This document shows positions 31,332-39,554 of a DNA stretch of 64,000 nucleotides, one piece after another. The DNA lies in assembly GCA_963826505.1 (NCBI GenBank), contig CAWGXG010000007.1:620001-684000 (forward strand), in the 5' to 3' direction. How positions within the stretch are numbered: the first letter of the stretch is position 1; each line of letters starts with the position of its first letter. The notes below the pieces were generated by a model, which did no database searches, was not told the origin of the DNA, and saw nothing but the letters and a program-made list of their open reading frames with translations. The DNA is from CAWGXG01 sp963826505. Its GTDB lineage: Bacteria; Chloroflexota; Anaerolineae; Aggregatilineales; Aggregatilineaceae. The position numbers were made by a program, and so were the translations under genes.

Positions 31332-32453
31332 TCAATCCCCCGCAGCCACCGTTTCGGCCCGAGGCAGGCTGGCATCGCCCTTAAAGAACCTGCGCCCCAA
31401 CCACACCGCGACGTACACCAGCCCGATCAGCACCGGCACTTCGATCAGCGGCCCGACCACCGTGGCCAACGCCTCGCCAGAGGTGATCCCAAACGCCCCG
31501 ACCGCCACCGCAATCGCCAGCTCGAAATTGTTGCTGGCGGCGGTGAAGGACAGCGTCGCGGACTCATCGTAGCGGAAGCCCATACGATGCGCCAGGTAGA
31601 AACTGAGCGTGAACATCACGGCAAAATACACCAGCAGCGGCAGCGCGATGCGCAGCACATCCACCGGTTTATCGACGATCTTCTCGCCTTGCATGCTGAA
31701 CATTACGACGATCGTGAACAGCAGTCCGATGAGGGCGGTGCGGCCCAGGCGCGGCGCAAACTCGCCGTCGTACCACTCACGGCTCCGCCGGTGGATCAGC
31801 GCGAAACGGGTGATGATGCCTGCGGCCAGCGGAATGCCCAGGAAGATCAGCACGCTCCTGGCGATATCGCCCATCGTCACACCCACTTCCGCCGTGTCCG
31901 CACCAAACAGATGGGGTAGGAACTTCAGATAGAAATAGGCCAACGGGCTGTACATGATGATCTGAAACACCGAGTTGAGCGCCACCAGCACGGCGCAGTC
32001 CTCGTTGTTGCCGCCCGCCAGCATATTCCAGATCAGCACCATGGCGATGCAGCGCGCCAACCCAACGATGATCAGCCCGGTGCGGTATTCCGGATAATCG
32101 GCCAAGAACAACCAGGCCAATCCAAACATCAACGCCGGGCCGATGATCCAGTTTTGCAGGATCGACAGTCCAAACAGACGCCCCTGGCCTTGCAGCTTGC
32201 CAAGTTCCTCGTATTTCACTTTCGCCAACACGGGGTACATCATCCAGAGCAAGCCGACAGCGATTGGGAACGAGACGGTGTCGATGCGCAGCGCGTCGAA
32301 GGCATCCTGGATATCGGGGAAGATCGCGCCCAGCAGCACGCCAGCCGCCATCGCGATGAAAATCCACAAGGGCAGGAAGCGATCCAGCAGCGAGAGCCGC
32401 TGGAAAATTGTGCCGGTTTGCGCGGCAGGTTTTAGGTTAGCTTGTGTGGTCAT
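31332..32453 (-). CDS. acr3: ACR3-family arsenite efflux permease
   Basis: A 373-residue, ten-span membrane protein of the ACR3 (BASS superfamily) arsenite exporters. The N-terminal block FLPLWIFIAMAAGVLLG, the MMYPVLAKVKYEELG segment and the span WNMLAGGNNEDCAVLVALNSVFQ with the family's conserved cysteine region are all present. It removes As(III) produced by the arsenate reductase encoded immediately upstream (42-nt gap). It should be transcribed with arsC from the region carrying the second ArsR-type operator. Confidence 0.95.
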   Translation of the reverse strand: MTTQANLKPAAQTGTIFQRLSLLDRFLPLWIFIAMAAGVLLGAIFPDIQDAFDALRIDTVSFPIAVGLLWMMYPVLAKVKYEELGKLQGQGRLFGLSILQNWIIGPALMFGLAWLFLADYPEYRTGLIIVGLARCIAMVLIWNMLAGGNNEDCAVLVALNSVFQIIMYSPLAYFYLKFLPHLFGADTAEVGVTMGDIARSVLIFLGIPLAAGIITRFALIHRRSREWYDGEFAPRLGRTALIGLLFTIVVMFSMQGEKIVDKPVDVLRIALPLLVYFAVMFTLSFYLAHRMGFRYDESATLSFTAASNNFELAIAVAVGAFGITSGEALATVVGPLIEVPVLIGLVYVAVWLGRRFFKGDASLPRAETVAAGD

Positions 32454-32495
32454 ACAGTCCTCGACATGCGGCGAATGAGCGGAACCAATAAGTGT

Positions 32496-32945
32496 TTACG
32501 ACGCAAGCTGGCGCGTGGCGCTCAGTTCGGCCAGCCACGCCTTGACCTGCGACTCGATCTGATTGCGCACGTCGCGGAATTTCGCGAGTATCGCCTCTTC
32601 ATCTCCTACGAATTTGGCCGGATCGTCAAAGCCCCAATGTAGTTTGGTGCCGAATCCCAGGAACGTGGTGGGGCAGTTTTCTTCAGCGTGTTGGCAGACG
32701 GTCACCAGGTACTCAAAGTGAACGGTGCCCATGTACTCACGGACGCTTTTCGAGGTCTGGTCGCTGATGTCGACTCCGATCTCCTGCATGACGCGCACCG
32801 TAAGCGGATGCAGCCCTTTCGGGTCCAGGCCAGCGCTATAAGGTTCCAGCCGATCCCCGGCGTAATGCCGGACGAAGGCTTCGGCCATCTGGCTGCGCGC
32901 TGAATTCCCCGTGCACAGGAACAAGACTTTGGGAGTTCGTTGCAT
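32496..32945 (-). CDS. arsC: Arsenate reductase, thioredoxin-coupled (LMW phosphatase fold)
   Basis: A 149-residue cytoplasmic enzyme reducing As(V) to As(III). The P-loop CTGNSARS gives nucleophile Cys11 and Arg17. The redox relay cysteines are Cys84 and Cys91 (VTVCQHAEENCP), the arrangement of the S. aureus-type, thioredoxin-dependent class. The conserved DPAK (residues near 108) follows. ATG 32945 has AGGAGA 8 nt upstream. It lies between arsR and acr3 on one strand. Confidence 0.95.
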   Translation of the reverse strand: MQRTPKVLFLCTGNSARSQMAEAFVRHYAGDRLEPYSAGLDPKGLHPLTVRVMQEIGVDISDQTSKSVREYMGTVHFEYLVTVCQHAEENCPTTFLGFGTKLHWGFDDPAKFVGDEEAILAKFRDVRNQIESQVKAWLAELSATRQLAS

Positions 32946-32967
32946 TTTCAGGGTCTCCTGTGGCCAT

Positions 32968-32989
32968 TAGATAGACAATCTTCGATATA
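32968..32989 (-). promoter_or_regulatory. ArsR-type operator upstream of arsC-acr3
   Basis: This 22-bp element matches the operator at 33428-33449 at 16 of 22 positions and has the same imperfect dyad with TATA-type ends (TAGATAGACAA facing TTCGATATA). It lies in the 89-nt arsR-arsC gap, directly before the arsC ribosome site. Confidence 0.65.
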
Positions 32990-33034
32990 AGACCTGAAAA
33001 AAGAAGCGCACTCGTGGCGCTCAGAGCCATCCGA

Positions 33035-33385
33035 TCAGTCCAGCACGCCCAGCAGCTGGCGCAGCGGATCGAGGGCTCCCGGCTGGATGTAGTAGTAGAC
33101 CCACAACCCACGTTGCTCGCCGCCAATGACCCCGGCTTCGCGCAGCACACGCAGATGGTGCGAGATCGTAGGCTGCGTCAGGTCAAAATGGCGCTCGATC
33201 TCACACACGCACACTTCGCCGCCATACCGGCTCAGCAGTTCCACAATCTGAACGCGGACCGGGTGACCCAGCGTTTTCGACAGCGCGGCGATACGCTCCG
33301 CGTGCTCGGCGCTGAGGCGCAGCGTGGTAGGGATGGAGGCGCAGGTCTCGCCCTGAACGGTCGGCAAAGGTGATGGTGCTGGCAT
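33035..33385 (-). CDS. arsR: ArsR/SmtB-family arsenic-responsive repressor
   Basis: A 116-residue winged-helix repressor. The recognition region is LTQPTISHHLRVLREAGVI. Metal-site cysteines Cys59 and Cys61 form the motif EVCVCEIE, typical of As(III)-sensing ArsR proteins; Cys15 may be a third ligand. The start is placed at ATG 33385 because the operator-promoter lies just upstream; a longer frame would run through that promoter. Binding of As(III) should release it from the two matching operators, inducing arsR itself and arsC-acr3. Confidence 0.92.
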   Translation of the reverse strand: MPAPSPLPTVQGETCASIPTTLRLSAEHAERIAALSKTLGHPVRVQIVELLSRYGGEVCVCEIERHFDLTQPTISHHLRVLREAGVIGGEQRGLWVYYYIQPGALDPLRQLLGVLD

Positions 33386-33416
33386 ATCGGTCCCGTCTAT
33401 GGATTCAACACTCACG

Positions 33417-33449
33417 ATCGTAGCAACTATATAGACGAATGTCAATATA
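33417..33449 (-). promoter_or_regulatory. arsR promoter with overlapping operator
   Basis: On the minus strand a perfect TTGACA (33440-33445), 17-bp spacer and TACGAT (33417-33422). A 22-bp imperfect inverted repeat (33428-33449, arms TATATTGACA and TATATAGACG) overlaps the -35 box and spacer, so a bound repressor would block polymerase. Confidence 0.75.
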
Positions 33450-33628
33450 ACGGCAGCGTACAACTCTGCTGCGGTGCGTGGGCGGTATTTGCGGGAGTCG
33501 ACGGCCGCGCCACTGCCCAACTGGCGCGCTGTAACGCGCATGTTATATCCTGTTCATAGATTCTTAAGATTTGTAGTGTAAACCTTAAAGTATATGTTTG
33601 TCCCTTTCAAGGAATGGAGGCCATGATC

Positions 33629-35287
33629 ATGCGCCATCGGATAACGGCCCTGCTGCCGAGTGTTTTCTTCAGTGCACTGCTGACCGCCCCATTGATGGCG
33701 GTTTTGTACCTGGCCGATCACGTCGCAGGGCTGCCTTTCGCACCGTATGACGCGTTCGATTGGCTGGCGCGGACTCTGCCCGGTGATGTCATTGGGAAAA
33801 CCATCGAGACCATGGTCACGGTGATCCGCGATTTCAACCTGGGTGAAACCTCCAGCACGGCGAAAAAGATCGAAACGATCAATGCGCTGGTCCTATTTTT
33901 CGTGGGGGGCGTCGTCGCAGGGGTGGTCCTGTGGGCCATCCTCGAACGCGTGCAAGGCAAAGGCCGGGCTACGCTGCGTGCGGTGCTGGCAGTACTGGCT
34001 GGTGTCGTGCTGAGCGTGCCGCTCATTCTGATCAGCCGCGAGATGGATACCGCCACCACGTCGCCTACAGTCAGCGCGATCTGGCTGCTGGTCATGATCG
34101 TCGCGTGGAGCGGCGCAATCTACTGGACGCGCGAACGCTACGACCAGATCACCGCCGCCAAAGAACCCGAGCCGGCGGAACTCGCCGTGTCGGCCCATAT
34201 GATCAACCGCCGCCAGTTTCTGATCCAGGTCGGCGGAGCCGCCGCGACACTGACGATCGTCGGCGCGGGGATCGGGCGCGTGCTGGCCTATCTCGATGAG
34301 CGCGATTACCAGGAGCAGATTAAGAAGAACCGCGAAGCCGCCGCACAGGTCGAGGCAATGGGCCTGCCCAATCAAAACGATCCGGTTGTGCCTGCGCCGG
34401 GGACACGCCCCGAATACACGCCGCTGGAAGATCACTACCGCATCGACATCAATCTGCGGCCCGTCGAGCTTGATGGCGAGTCCTGGCGTCTGAACATCAC
34501 CGGGCTGGTCGATAACCCGCTTGCCCTGACGATCGGCGACATCCAGAACAATTACGAGTCGCATGATCAATACGTGACGCTGGCCTGCATCTCCAACCCC
34601 ATCGCCGGGGACCTGACCAGCACCACGCGCTGGACGGGCGTCAGCGTGCGGGACGTGCTGGCAGACGCCGGAGTGCAGCCCACCGCGACACACTTGAAGA
34701 TCACGAGCGCGGATGGCTTTTTCGAGACGGTGGCGCTCGACGTGATCAACAGCGATCCGCGCGTCATGTTCACCTACAACTGGGACGGAATTCCCCTGCT
34801 GCACAGTCACGGGTTCCCGCTGCGGATTTATGTCCCCGATCACTACGGCATGAAACAGCCCAAATGGATCACCGACATCGAAGTGATCGACCACGACGAA
34901 GACGGCTATTGGGTCGTGCGCGGCTGGGACAAAGAAGCGCGCATGCGGGCCACGTCGGTAATCGATGTCGTGGCGGATGACGCCCGCTTTGACGCAAACG
35001 GGCAGACGCTGATCCCCATCGGTGGGATTGCCCACGCGGGCGCGCGCGGTATTTCGAAGGTCGAAGTGAAAATCGATGATGGCGACTGGATCGAAGCACA
35101 GCGGCGCGCGCCGCTGTCGGAAACGACGTGGGTGATCTGGCGCTATGATTGGCCGTTCAAAGAAGGACGTCACACCTTCTACGTACGCTGCTATGAGGGC
35201 GACGGTACGCCGCAGATCGAAAGCAGCCAGAGCACGCATCCCAGCGGGGCGACCGGCATTCACCACGTCACACGCACGGTGGCCTAG
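33629..35287 (+). CDS. Membrane-anchored molybdopterin oxidoreductase (sulfite oxidase/MsrP family) with internal Tat motif
   Basis: A 552-residue protein. Four membrane spans lie at about residues 5-28, 85-105, 116-136 and 148-166. A twin-arginine motif follows inside the chain (NRRQFLIQ, Arg194-Arg195), then a fifth span (about 201-220). The rest is an oxidoreductase molybdopterin-binding domain. The molybdenum-ligand cysteine is Cys320 (TLACISN), and HGFPLRIYVPDHYG is typical of the family. The C-terminal part resembles the Mo-cofactor dimerisation domain. Start ATG 33629 is preferred since GGAGG lies 8 nt before it; ATG 33623 and 33614 are in frame. The electron acceptor and substrate are unknown. 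No haem subunit is adjacent. Confidence 0.87.
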   Translation: MRHRITALLPSVFFSALLTAPLMAVLYLADHVAGLPFAPYDAFDWLARTLPGDVIGKTIETMVTVIRDFNLGETSSTAKKIETINALVLFFVGGVVAGVVLWAILERVQGKGRATLRAVLAVLAGVVLSVPLILISREMDTATTSPTVSAIWLLVMIVAWSGAIYWTRERYDQITAAKEPEPAELAVSAHMINRRQFLIQVGGAAATLTIVGAGIGRVLAYLDERDYQEQIKKNREAAAQVEAMGLPNQNDPVVPAPGTRPEYTPLEDHYRIDINLRPVELDGESWRLNITGLVDNPLALTIGDIQNNYESHDQYVTLACISNPIAGDLTSTTRWTGVSVRDVLADAGVQPTATHLKITSADGFFETVALDVINSDPRVMFTYNWDGIPLLHSHGFPLRIYVPDHYGMKQPKWITDIEVIDHDEDGYWVVRGWDKEARMRATSVIDVVADDARFDANGQTLIPIGGIAHAGARGISKVEVKIDDGDWIEAQRRAPLSETTWVIWRYDWPFKEGRHTFYVRCYEGDGTPQIESSQSTHPSGATGIHHVTRTVA

Positions 35288-35302
35288 ACGGAGAACCGCA
35301 TC

Positions 35303-35331
35303 TTGAAGGACCCCCCTGGCTGTGCTATAAT
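35303..35331 (+). promoter_or_regulatory. Sigma-70-type promoter of tRNA-Gln
   Basis: TTGAAG (35303-35308), 17-bp spacer and perfect TATAAT (35326-35331), ending 11 bp before the tRNA, the same geometry as the tRNA-Val promoter. Confidence 0.78.
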
Positions 35332-35342
35332 GCCCGCCAGAT

Positions 35343-35419
35343 TGGGGAGTCGCCAAGGGGCCTAAGGCAGCGGCCTTTGGAGCCGCTATTCGCAGGTTCG
35401 AATCCTGCCTCCCCAGCCA
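35343..35419 (+). tRNA. tRNA-Gln (anticodon TTG), CCA encoded
   Basis: A complete cloverleaf: acceptor TGGGGAG/CTCCCCA, anticodon stem GCGGC/GCCGC with loop CTTTGGA (anticodon TTG), T loop GGTTCGAATCC, discriminator G. Unlike the other two tRNAs here, the 3' CCA (35417-35419) is encoded. Confidence 0.95.
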
Positions 35420-35422
35420 CAT

Positions 35423-35459
35423 ACAGCGACCGGACATACGCGCCGGTCGCTGTTGTTTT
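35423..35459 (+). terminator. Rho-independent terminator after tRNA-Gln
   Basis: An 11-bp perfect stem ACAGCGACCGG/CCGGTCGCTGT (35423-35433 with 35443-35453) followed by TGTTTTG, immediately after the tRNA. Confidence 0.85.
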
Positions 35460-35656
35460 GGGGCATTGCGCGATGCCAATTGATGATAATTATGATGAAA
35501 TATGATGTTATTCACCGAGAATTAGTTCATTCAGAACTATTCCCCGCGCCTGCGCCCGCGTAGCATTAAACCAGAAGCGAGAAAACCGGTCGGCGGCAAG
35601 CCCGGCGTGCACGTCTCTCCACCCGAAGCCGCGCGAGCAGTCATGGAGCTGTCTAC

Positions 35657-36529
35657 GTGAACGAAATCCTGAAGAATGATGTTATTGCTGAGAATGTCAA
35701 TCGCTACGTCGTGCGCGCGCCGAAGATTGCCCAGCGCCGCAAGGCGGGCCAGTTTGTGATCGTCCGCGTGGACGAACACGGCGAGCGCATCCCGCTCACC
35801 ATCGCCGACGCCGACCCGGTCGCCGGGACGATCACCCTGGTCGTGCAGGCGGTGGGCAAGAGCACGACGCAGATGGCCCAGCTTCAGCCTGGCGACTATC
35901 TGCAAGATCTGGTCGGCCCGTTGGGTGCGGTCACCCACATCGAGAAGTTCGGCACAGCGATCATCATCGGCGGCGGGATCGGCATCGCGCCCGCGCACCC
36001 GGTCGCCCAGGCGCTGCGCGACGCCGGGAATTACGTCATTTCGATCCTGGGCGCGCGGCGTAAAGACCTGCTCATCATGGAAGACGAGATGCGCCGCACC
36101 TCCGATGAGATCGTGATCTGCACCGATGACGGATCGGCGGGGCAAAAAGGCTTCGTGACGGACGCCCTCGGCACGCTGATCGCCACGCGCGGCGCGCCCG
36201 ATTTCGTGTTCGCGGTCGGCCCGGTCATTATGATGAAGTTCGTCAGCCAGTTGACCAAGCAGCACGGCATCCCAACCATGGTCAGCCTTAACCCGATCAT
36301 GGTCGATGGGACGGGCATGTGCGGCGGCTGCCGCGTGACGATCGGCAGCCAGACCAAGTTCGCCTGTGTCGACGGACCCGATTTTGACGGGCATCTGGTC
36401 GACTTCGATGAGCTGGTCAAACGGCAGGCGTTCTATAAAGAACAGGAGCGCAAAGCCTCCGAACGCTTCAAAGAGCAGTGTCAGGCCCAACACAACGCAG
36501 ATACCGTACAGGCCGGGGAGTTGTCATGA
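35657..36529 (+). CDS. nfnA: NADH-dependent ferredoxin:NADP+ oxidoreductase, small subunit
   Basis: A 290-residue flavoprotein of the NfnA / sulfide dehydrogenase subunit type. An FAD-binding barrel is followed by an NAD(H) domain (TAIIIGGGIGIAPAHPVAQAL near residue 95). A C-terminal [2Fe-2S] site has ligands in GTGMCGGCRV and ACVDGPDF. With NfnB it performs electron bifurcation or confurcation between NADH, NADPH and ferredoxin in the cytoplasm. It starts with GTG (GGAG upstream), and its stop overlaps the NfnB start by 4 nt, so the subunits are translationally coupled. Confidence 0.92.
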   Translation: MNEILKNDVIAENVNRYVVRAPKIAQRRKAGQFVIVRVDEHGERIPLTIADADPVAGTITLVVQAVGKSTTQMAQLQPGDYLQDLVGPLGAVTHIEKFGTAIIIGGGIGIAPAHPVAQALRDAGNYVISILGARRKDLLIMEDEMRRTSDEIVICTDDGSAGQKGFVTDALGTLIATRGAPDFVFAVGPVIMMKFVSQLTKQHGIPTMVSLNPIMVDGTGMCGGCRVTIGSQTKFACVDGPDFDGHLVDFDELVKRQAFYKEQERKASERFKEQCQAQHNADTVQAGELS

Positions 36530-38033
36530 GCGAGCAGACCCACAAGAACAACAATTCCATCGATCAGGCCGAAGTCGAGCGCTTGCAAGCCTTCAAGCCC
36601 AAAGAGCGCATGCAGATTCCGCGCCAGACCATGCCAGAGCAGCCCGCCGACGAGCGCCGCGCCAATTTCAAAGAGGTGCCCTACGGCCTGTCACCAATGC
36701 TCGCCATTCTGGAAGCCAACCGCTGCATCCAGTGTAAAAAACCGCTGTGTGTGACCGGCTGTCCGGTCGGCATCAATATCCGCGATTTCGTCGGGCACAT
36801 GGCGCAGGGCGACTTCAACGGTGCGATCCACGTCATCAAAGAAACCAACATGCTCCCGGCGATCTGCGGACGTGTCTGCCCGCAGGAATCGCAGTGTGAG
36901 CAGGCGTGTGTGCTGGCGCAAAAAGGGCAGGCGGTCGCCATTGGCCGCCTGGAACGCTTCGCCGCTGATTGGGAACGGGAGCACGGCCTGGTCGAGACGC
37001 CCGCCGTCGGTGAGCCGACCGGGAAAAGCGTAGGTGTGGTGGGCAGTGGTCCGTCCGGTCTGACGGCGGCCATTGATCTGCGCCGCGCGGGCCACGACGT
37101 GACAATCTACGAAGCGCTGCACGCGCCCGGCGGCGTGCTGATGTACGGCATTCCCGAATTCCGGCTGCCAAAGGCCATCGTCGAGGCCGAGGTCGAAGTC
37201 GTACGCGAGATGGGCGTCGACATCGAATACAACTACGTGATCGGCAAGCTCGAAACACTGGACGATCTGCTCGAACGGCACGACGCGGTCTTCCTGGGGA
37301 CGGGGGCCGGGCTGCCCTGGTTCATGAATTTGCCCGGCGAGAATCTGAACGGTATCTATTCCGCCAACGAATACCTGACGCGCTGTAATCTGATGCGCGC
37401 CTACGAGTTCCCCTGCTGCGATACACCGATCGCGTCCAGCGACCGCGTCGCCGTCATCGGCGGCGGCAACGTCGCGATGGACTCGCGCGCGCACGGCGCT
37501 GCGCCTGGGTGCGAAAGAGGTTTATCTCATCTACCGCCGCACCGAAGCGGAAATGCCCGCCCGCCGGGAAGAAGTCCATCACGCCAAAGAAGAGGGCGTG
37601 ACCTTCAAATTCCTGCACAACCCGGTGCGCTTCATCGGAGATGCCGAGGGGCGCGTCACTCAGGTGGAATGCATGCGCATGGAATTGGGCGAGCCGGACG
37701 CGTCAGGCCGCCGCCGCCCGATCCCGGTCGAAGGCTCGGAATACGCGATCGATGTGGACACGGTGATCGTCGCCATCGGCAACGGTCCGAATCCCCTCGT
37801 CCCGCAGACGACCGAAGGGCTGGCCGTCGACCCGCGCCGGGGGACCATCGTCACCAATATGGACACCATGCGGACCTCCAAAGTCGGCGTGTTCGCGGGC
37901 GGGCGACATCGCGGTCGGCGCGTCGACGGTGATCCTGGCGATGGGGCACGGGCGCAAAGCCGCCCAGTCGATCAACGAATATCTCAATACCGGCGTGTGG
38001 GAAGTCGACTCGGTGGAAGAACACATCAAATAG
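36526..38033 (+). CDS. nfnB: NADH-dependent ferredoxin:NADP+ oxidoreductase, large subunit, frame broken twice
   Basis: The NfnB/GltD-like subunit, about 500 residues. The N-terminal iron-sulfur domain has two cysteine clusters (CIQCKKPLCVTGCPVGI and CGRVCPQESQCEQAC). The first FAD dinucleotide fold follows (VGVVGSGPSGLTAAIDLR), then the NADPH fold (VAVIGGGNVAMD) and the C-terminal FAD segment. The frame changes near 37485 and again near 37900. Reading across gives YLIYRRTEAEMPAR and an ending MGHGRKAAQSINEYL, the normal end of this family. Both halves are conserved, so sequencing errors are likely. It precedes an aminotransferase and 2-oxoacid oxidoreductase genes that produce reduced ferredoxin. 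Confidence 0.88.
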
Positions 38034-38070
38034 CGCGCTTCAACGCGTATCACTTACACCGCACGACATG

Positions 38071-38110
38071 CGGCCTGTTCCGCCCGTCAGCACGGGGCGC
38101 GAGCAGGCCG
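38071..38110 (+). terminator. Terminator-like hairpin after nfnB
   Basis: Nested stems CGGCCTG/CAGGCCG (38071-38077 with 38104-38110) and CGCCCGT/ACGGGGCG inside, followed by TGTGTGTTGG. T content is weak. Confidence 0.5.
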
Positions 38111-38232
38111 TGTGTGTTGGGGAATCGGTGAGCGCTCCCACTACCAGACGCACAACCCCGCGTGTGACACCCCGCGTCAGCAGCAGTGGATTCCTCCACT
38201 AGCCACACATCGAGGGCGGTTCTATAGTGAAG

Positions 38233-38264
38233 CTAGGAGGGGGCATTTATCGGGCCCCTCTTAG
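38233..38264 (+). promoter_or_regulatory. Leader hairpin before the aminotransferase gene
   Basis: A 10-bp stem CTAGGAGGGG/CCCCTCTTAG (one G-T pair) lies about 30 nt upstream of the aminotransferase ATG and just before its AAAAGGAGAG ribosome site. No T tract follows, so control by attenuation or mRNA stability is possible but unproven. Confidence 0.4.
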
Positions 38265-38295
38265 TACCTTAAAAGGAGAGTAAGGACAAAACTAC

Positions 38296-39541
38296 ATGGA
38301 GACTTTATGGGAGTCGCGGTATGCTTTGCGGACCAAAGGGTTAACCAGTTCTGTCATCCGCGAGCTGCTTAAGCTGACTCAACGTCCTGAAGTGATCTCG
38401 TTCGCTGGCGGCCTGCCTGCCGCTGAATACTTCCCCGTTGAGCGTTTTCAAGAAGTCTGTCACCGAGTACTAGCCGATAACGCCCGCCTGGCGCTGCAAT
38501 ATGGCCCGACCGAGGGCTATCTTCCCCTACGCGAAATGATCGCCGAACGCCTCAGCCACGACAATATTTGCGTTGGACCGGACAACGTCATGATCACGTC
38601 TGGCTCGCAGCAGGCGCTGTCGTTGATCGGCGCACTGCTGATCAATCCCGGCGATCATATCCTGGTCGAACAGCCAACCTATTTGGGCGCGTTGCAGGCT
38701 TTCCACACCTATCAGGCGGAATACGTTGGCGTGCCCACCGATGACGACGGCATCTGCATCGACCAGATTCCCGGCGCGCTGCGGCACGGCCCCAAGTTCA
38801 TGTACATCCTGCCCAACTTCCAGAATCCGGCAGGCGTGACCCTGAGCGCCAGACGCCGCGTCGAGCTGATCCGCATCGCGCAGGAGCAAGGGGTGCCGAT
38901 TATCGAGGACGATCCCTACGGCCAATTGCGCTTCGAGGGCGAGTAGCTCAAGCCGCTGGTCGTGGCGGACGCTGAGTTAGCCGGAGGCGACAGCGCGTGC
39001 TACACCGGCAACGTGATCTATCTGAGCACGTTCTCGAAGACGCTCGCGCCCGGGCTGCGCGTGGCGTGGGTTGTGGCCGCGCCAGAGGTGATCAGCCGCT
39101 TGGTGCAGCTCAAACAGGGCGCAGACCTGCATACCAGCACCTTCAACCAGATGGTGATTTACGAAGTCGCCAAAGACGGCTTCATCGACTCTCACGTCGA
39201 CAAACTGCGCGAAGTGTACCGGCGGCGGCGCGATACGATGTTGGCCGCGCTGGACCGTTACATGCCACCCGACGTAAGTTGGACCCATCCCCAGGGCGGG
39301 CTATTCCTGTGGATGCAGCTGCCGGACGATGTCCCTACGCGCACGCTCTTTGACGAGGCGCTGCGGCGCGACGTGGCGTTTGTGCCCGGTGACGCCTTCT
39401 TCACCGATTCCCAATCCGCCGCATACGGCACGGCTCAACTTCTCGTGCATGAATGAAGACCTGATCATTGAGGGCATTCAGCGCCTCAGCGACGCGATCC
39501 AGCACGTTCAGGTCGGGTCGCGCGACCTGATCCCGGTCTGA
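38296..39541 (+). pseudogene. PLP-dependent class I aminotransferase, interrupted by TAG and a frame break
   Basis: A fold-type I aminotransferase of the LysN/MocR-related group that moves an amino group between an amino acid and a 2-oxoacid. Visible marks are SFAGGLPAAEYFP near the N-terminus, the tyrosine/aspartate region IIEDDPYGQLRFEGE and the PLP lysine in STFSKTLAPGLRVAW. An in-frame TAG (38944-38946) replaces what is normally a Glu or Pro codon after RFEGE, and the same frame continues at once with LKPLVV. Near 39425 a second frame must be entered to reach the family's end (TARLNFSCMNEDLIIEGIQRL). Either a decaying gene or two sequence errors. Its place before CoA-transferase and ferredoxin oxidoreductase genes suggests it feeds 2-oxoacids to them. 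Confidence 0.8.
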
Positions 39542-39554
39542 TGGAGCGTCTGCC

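Noticed and set aside
33386..33541. Longer arsR reading frame starting at 33541
   Set aside because: It would translate through the arsR promoter and operator, and the extra residues have no homology-like pattern.
33893..35515. Open frame of 540 codons on the minus strand over the molybdoenzyme and tRNA-Gln
   Set aside because: It runs through a tRNA gene and opposes a conserved protein, so it cannot be a gene.
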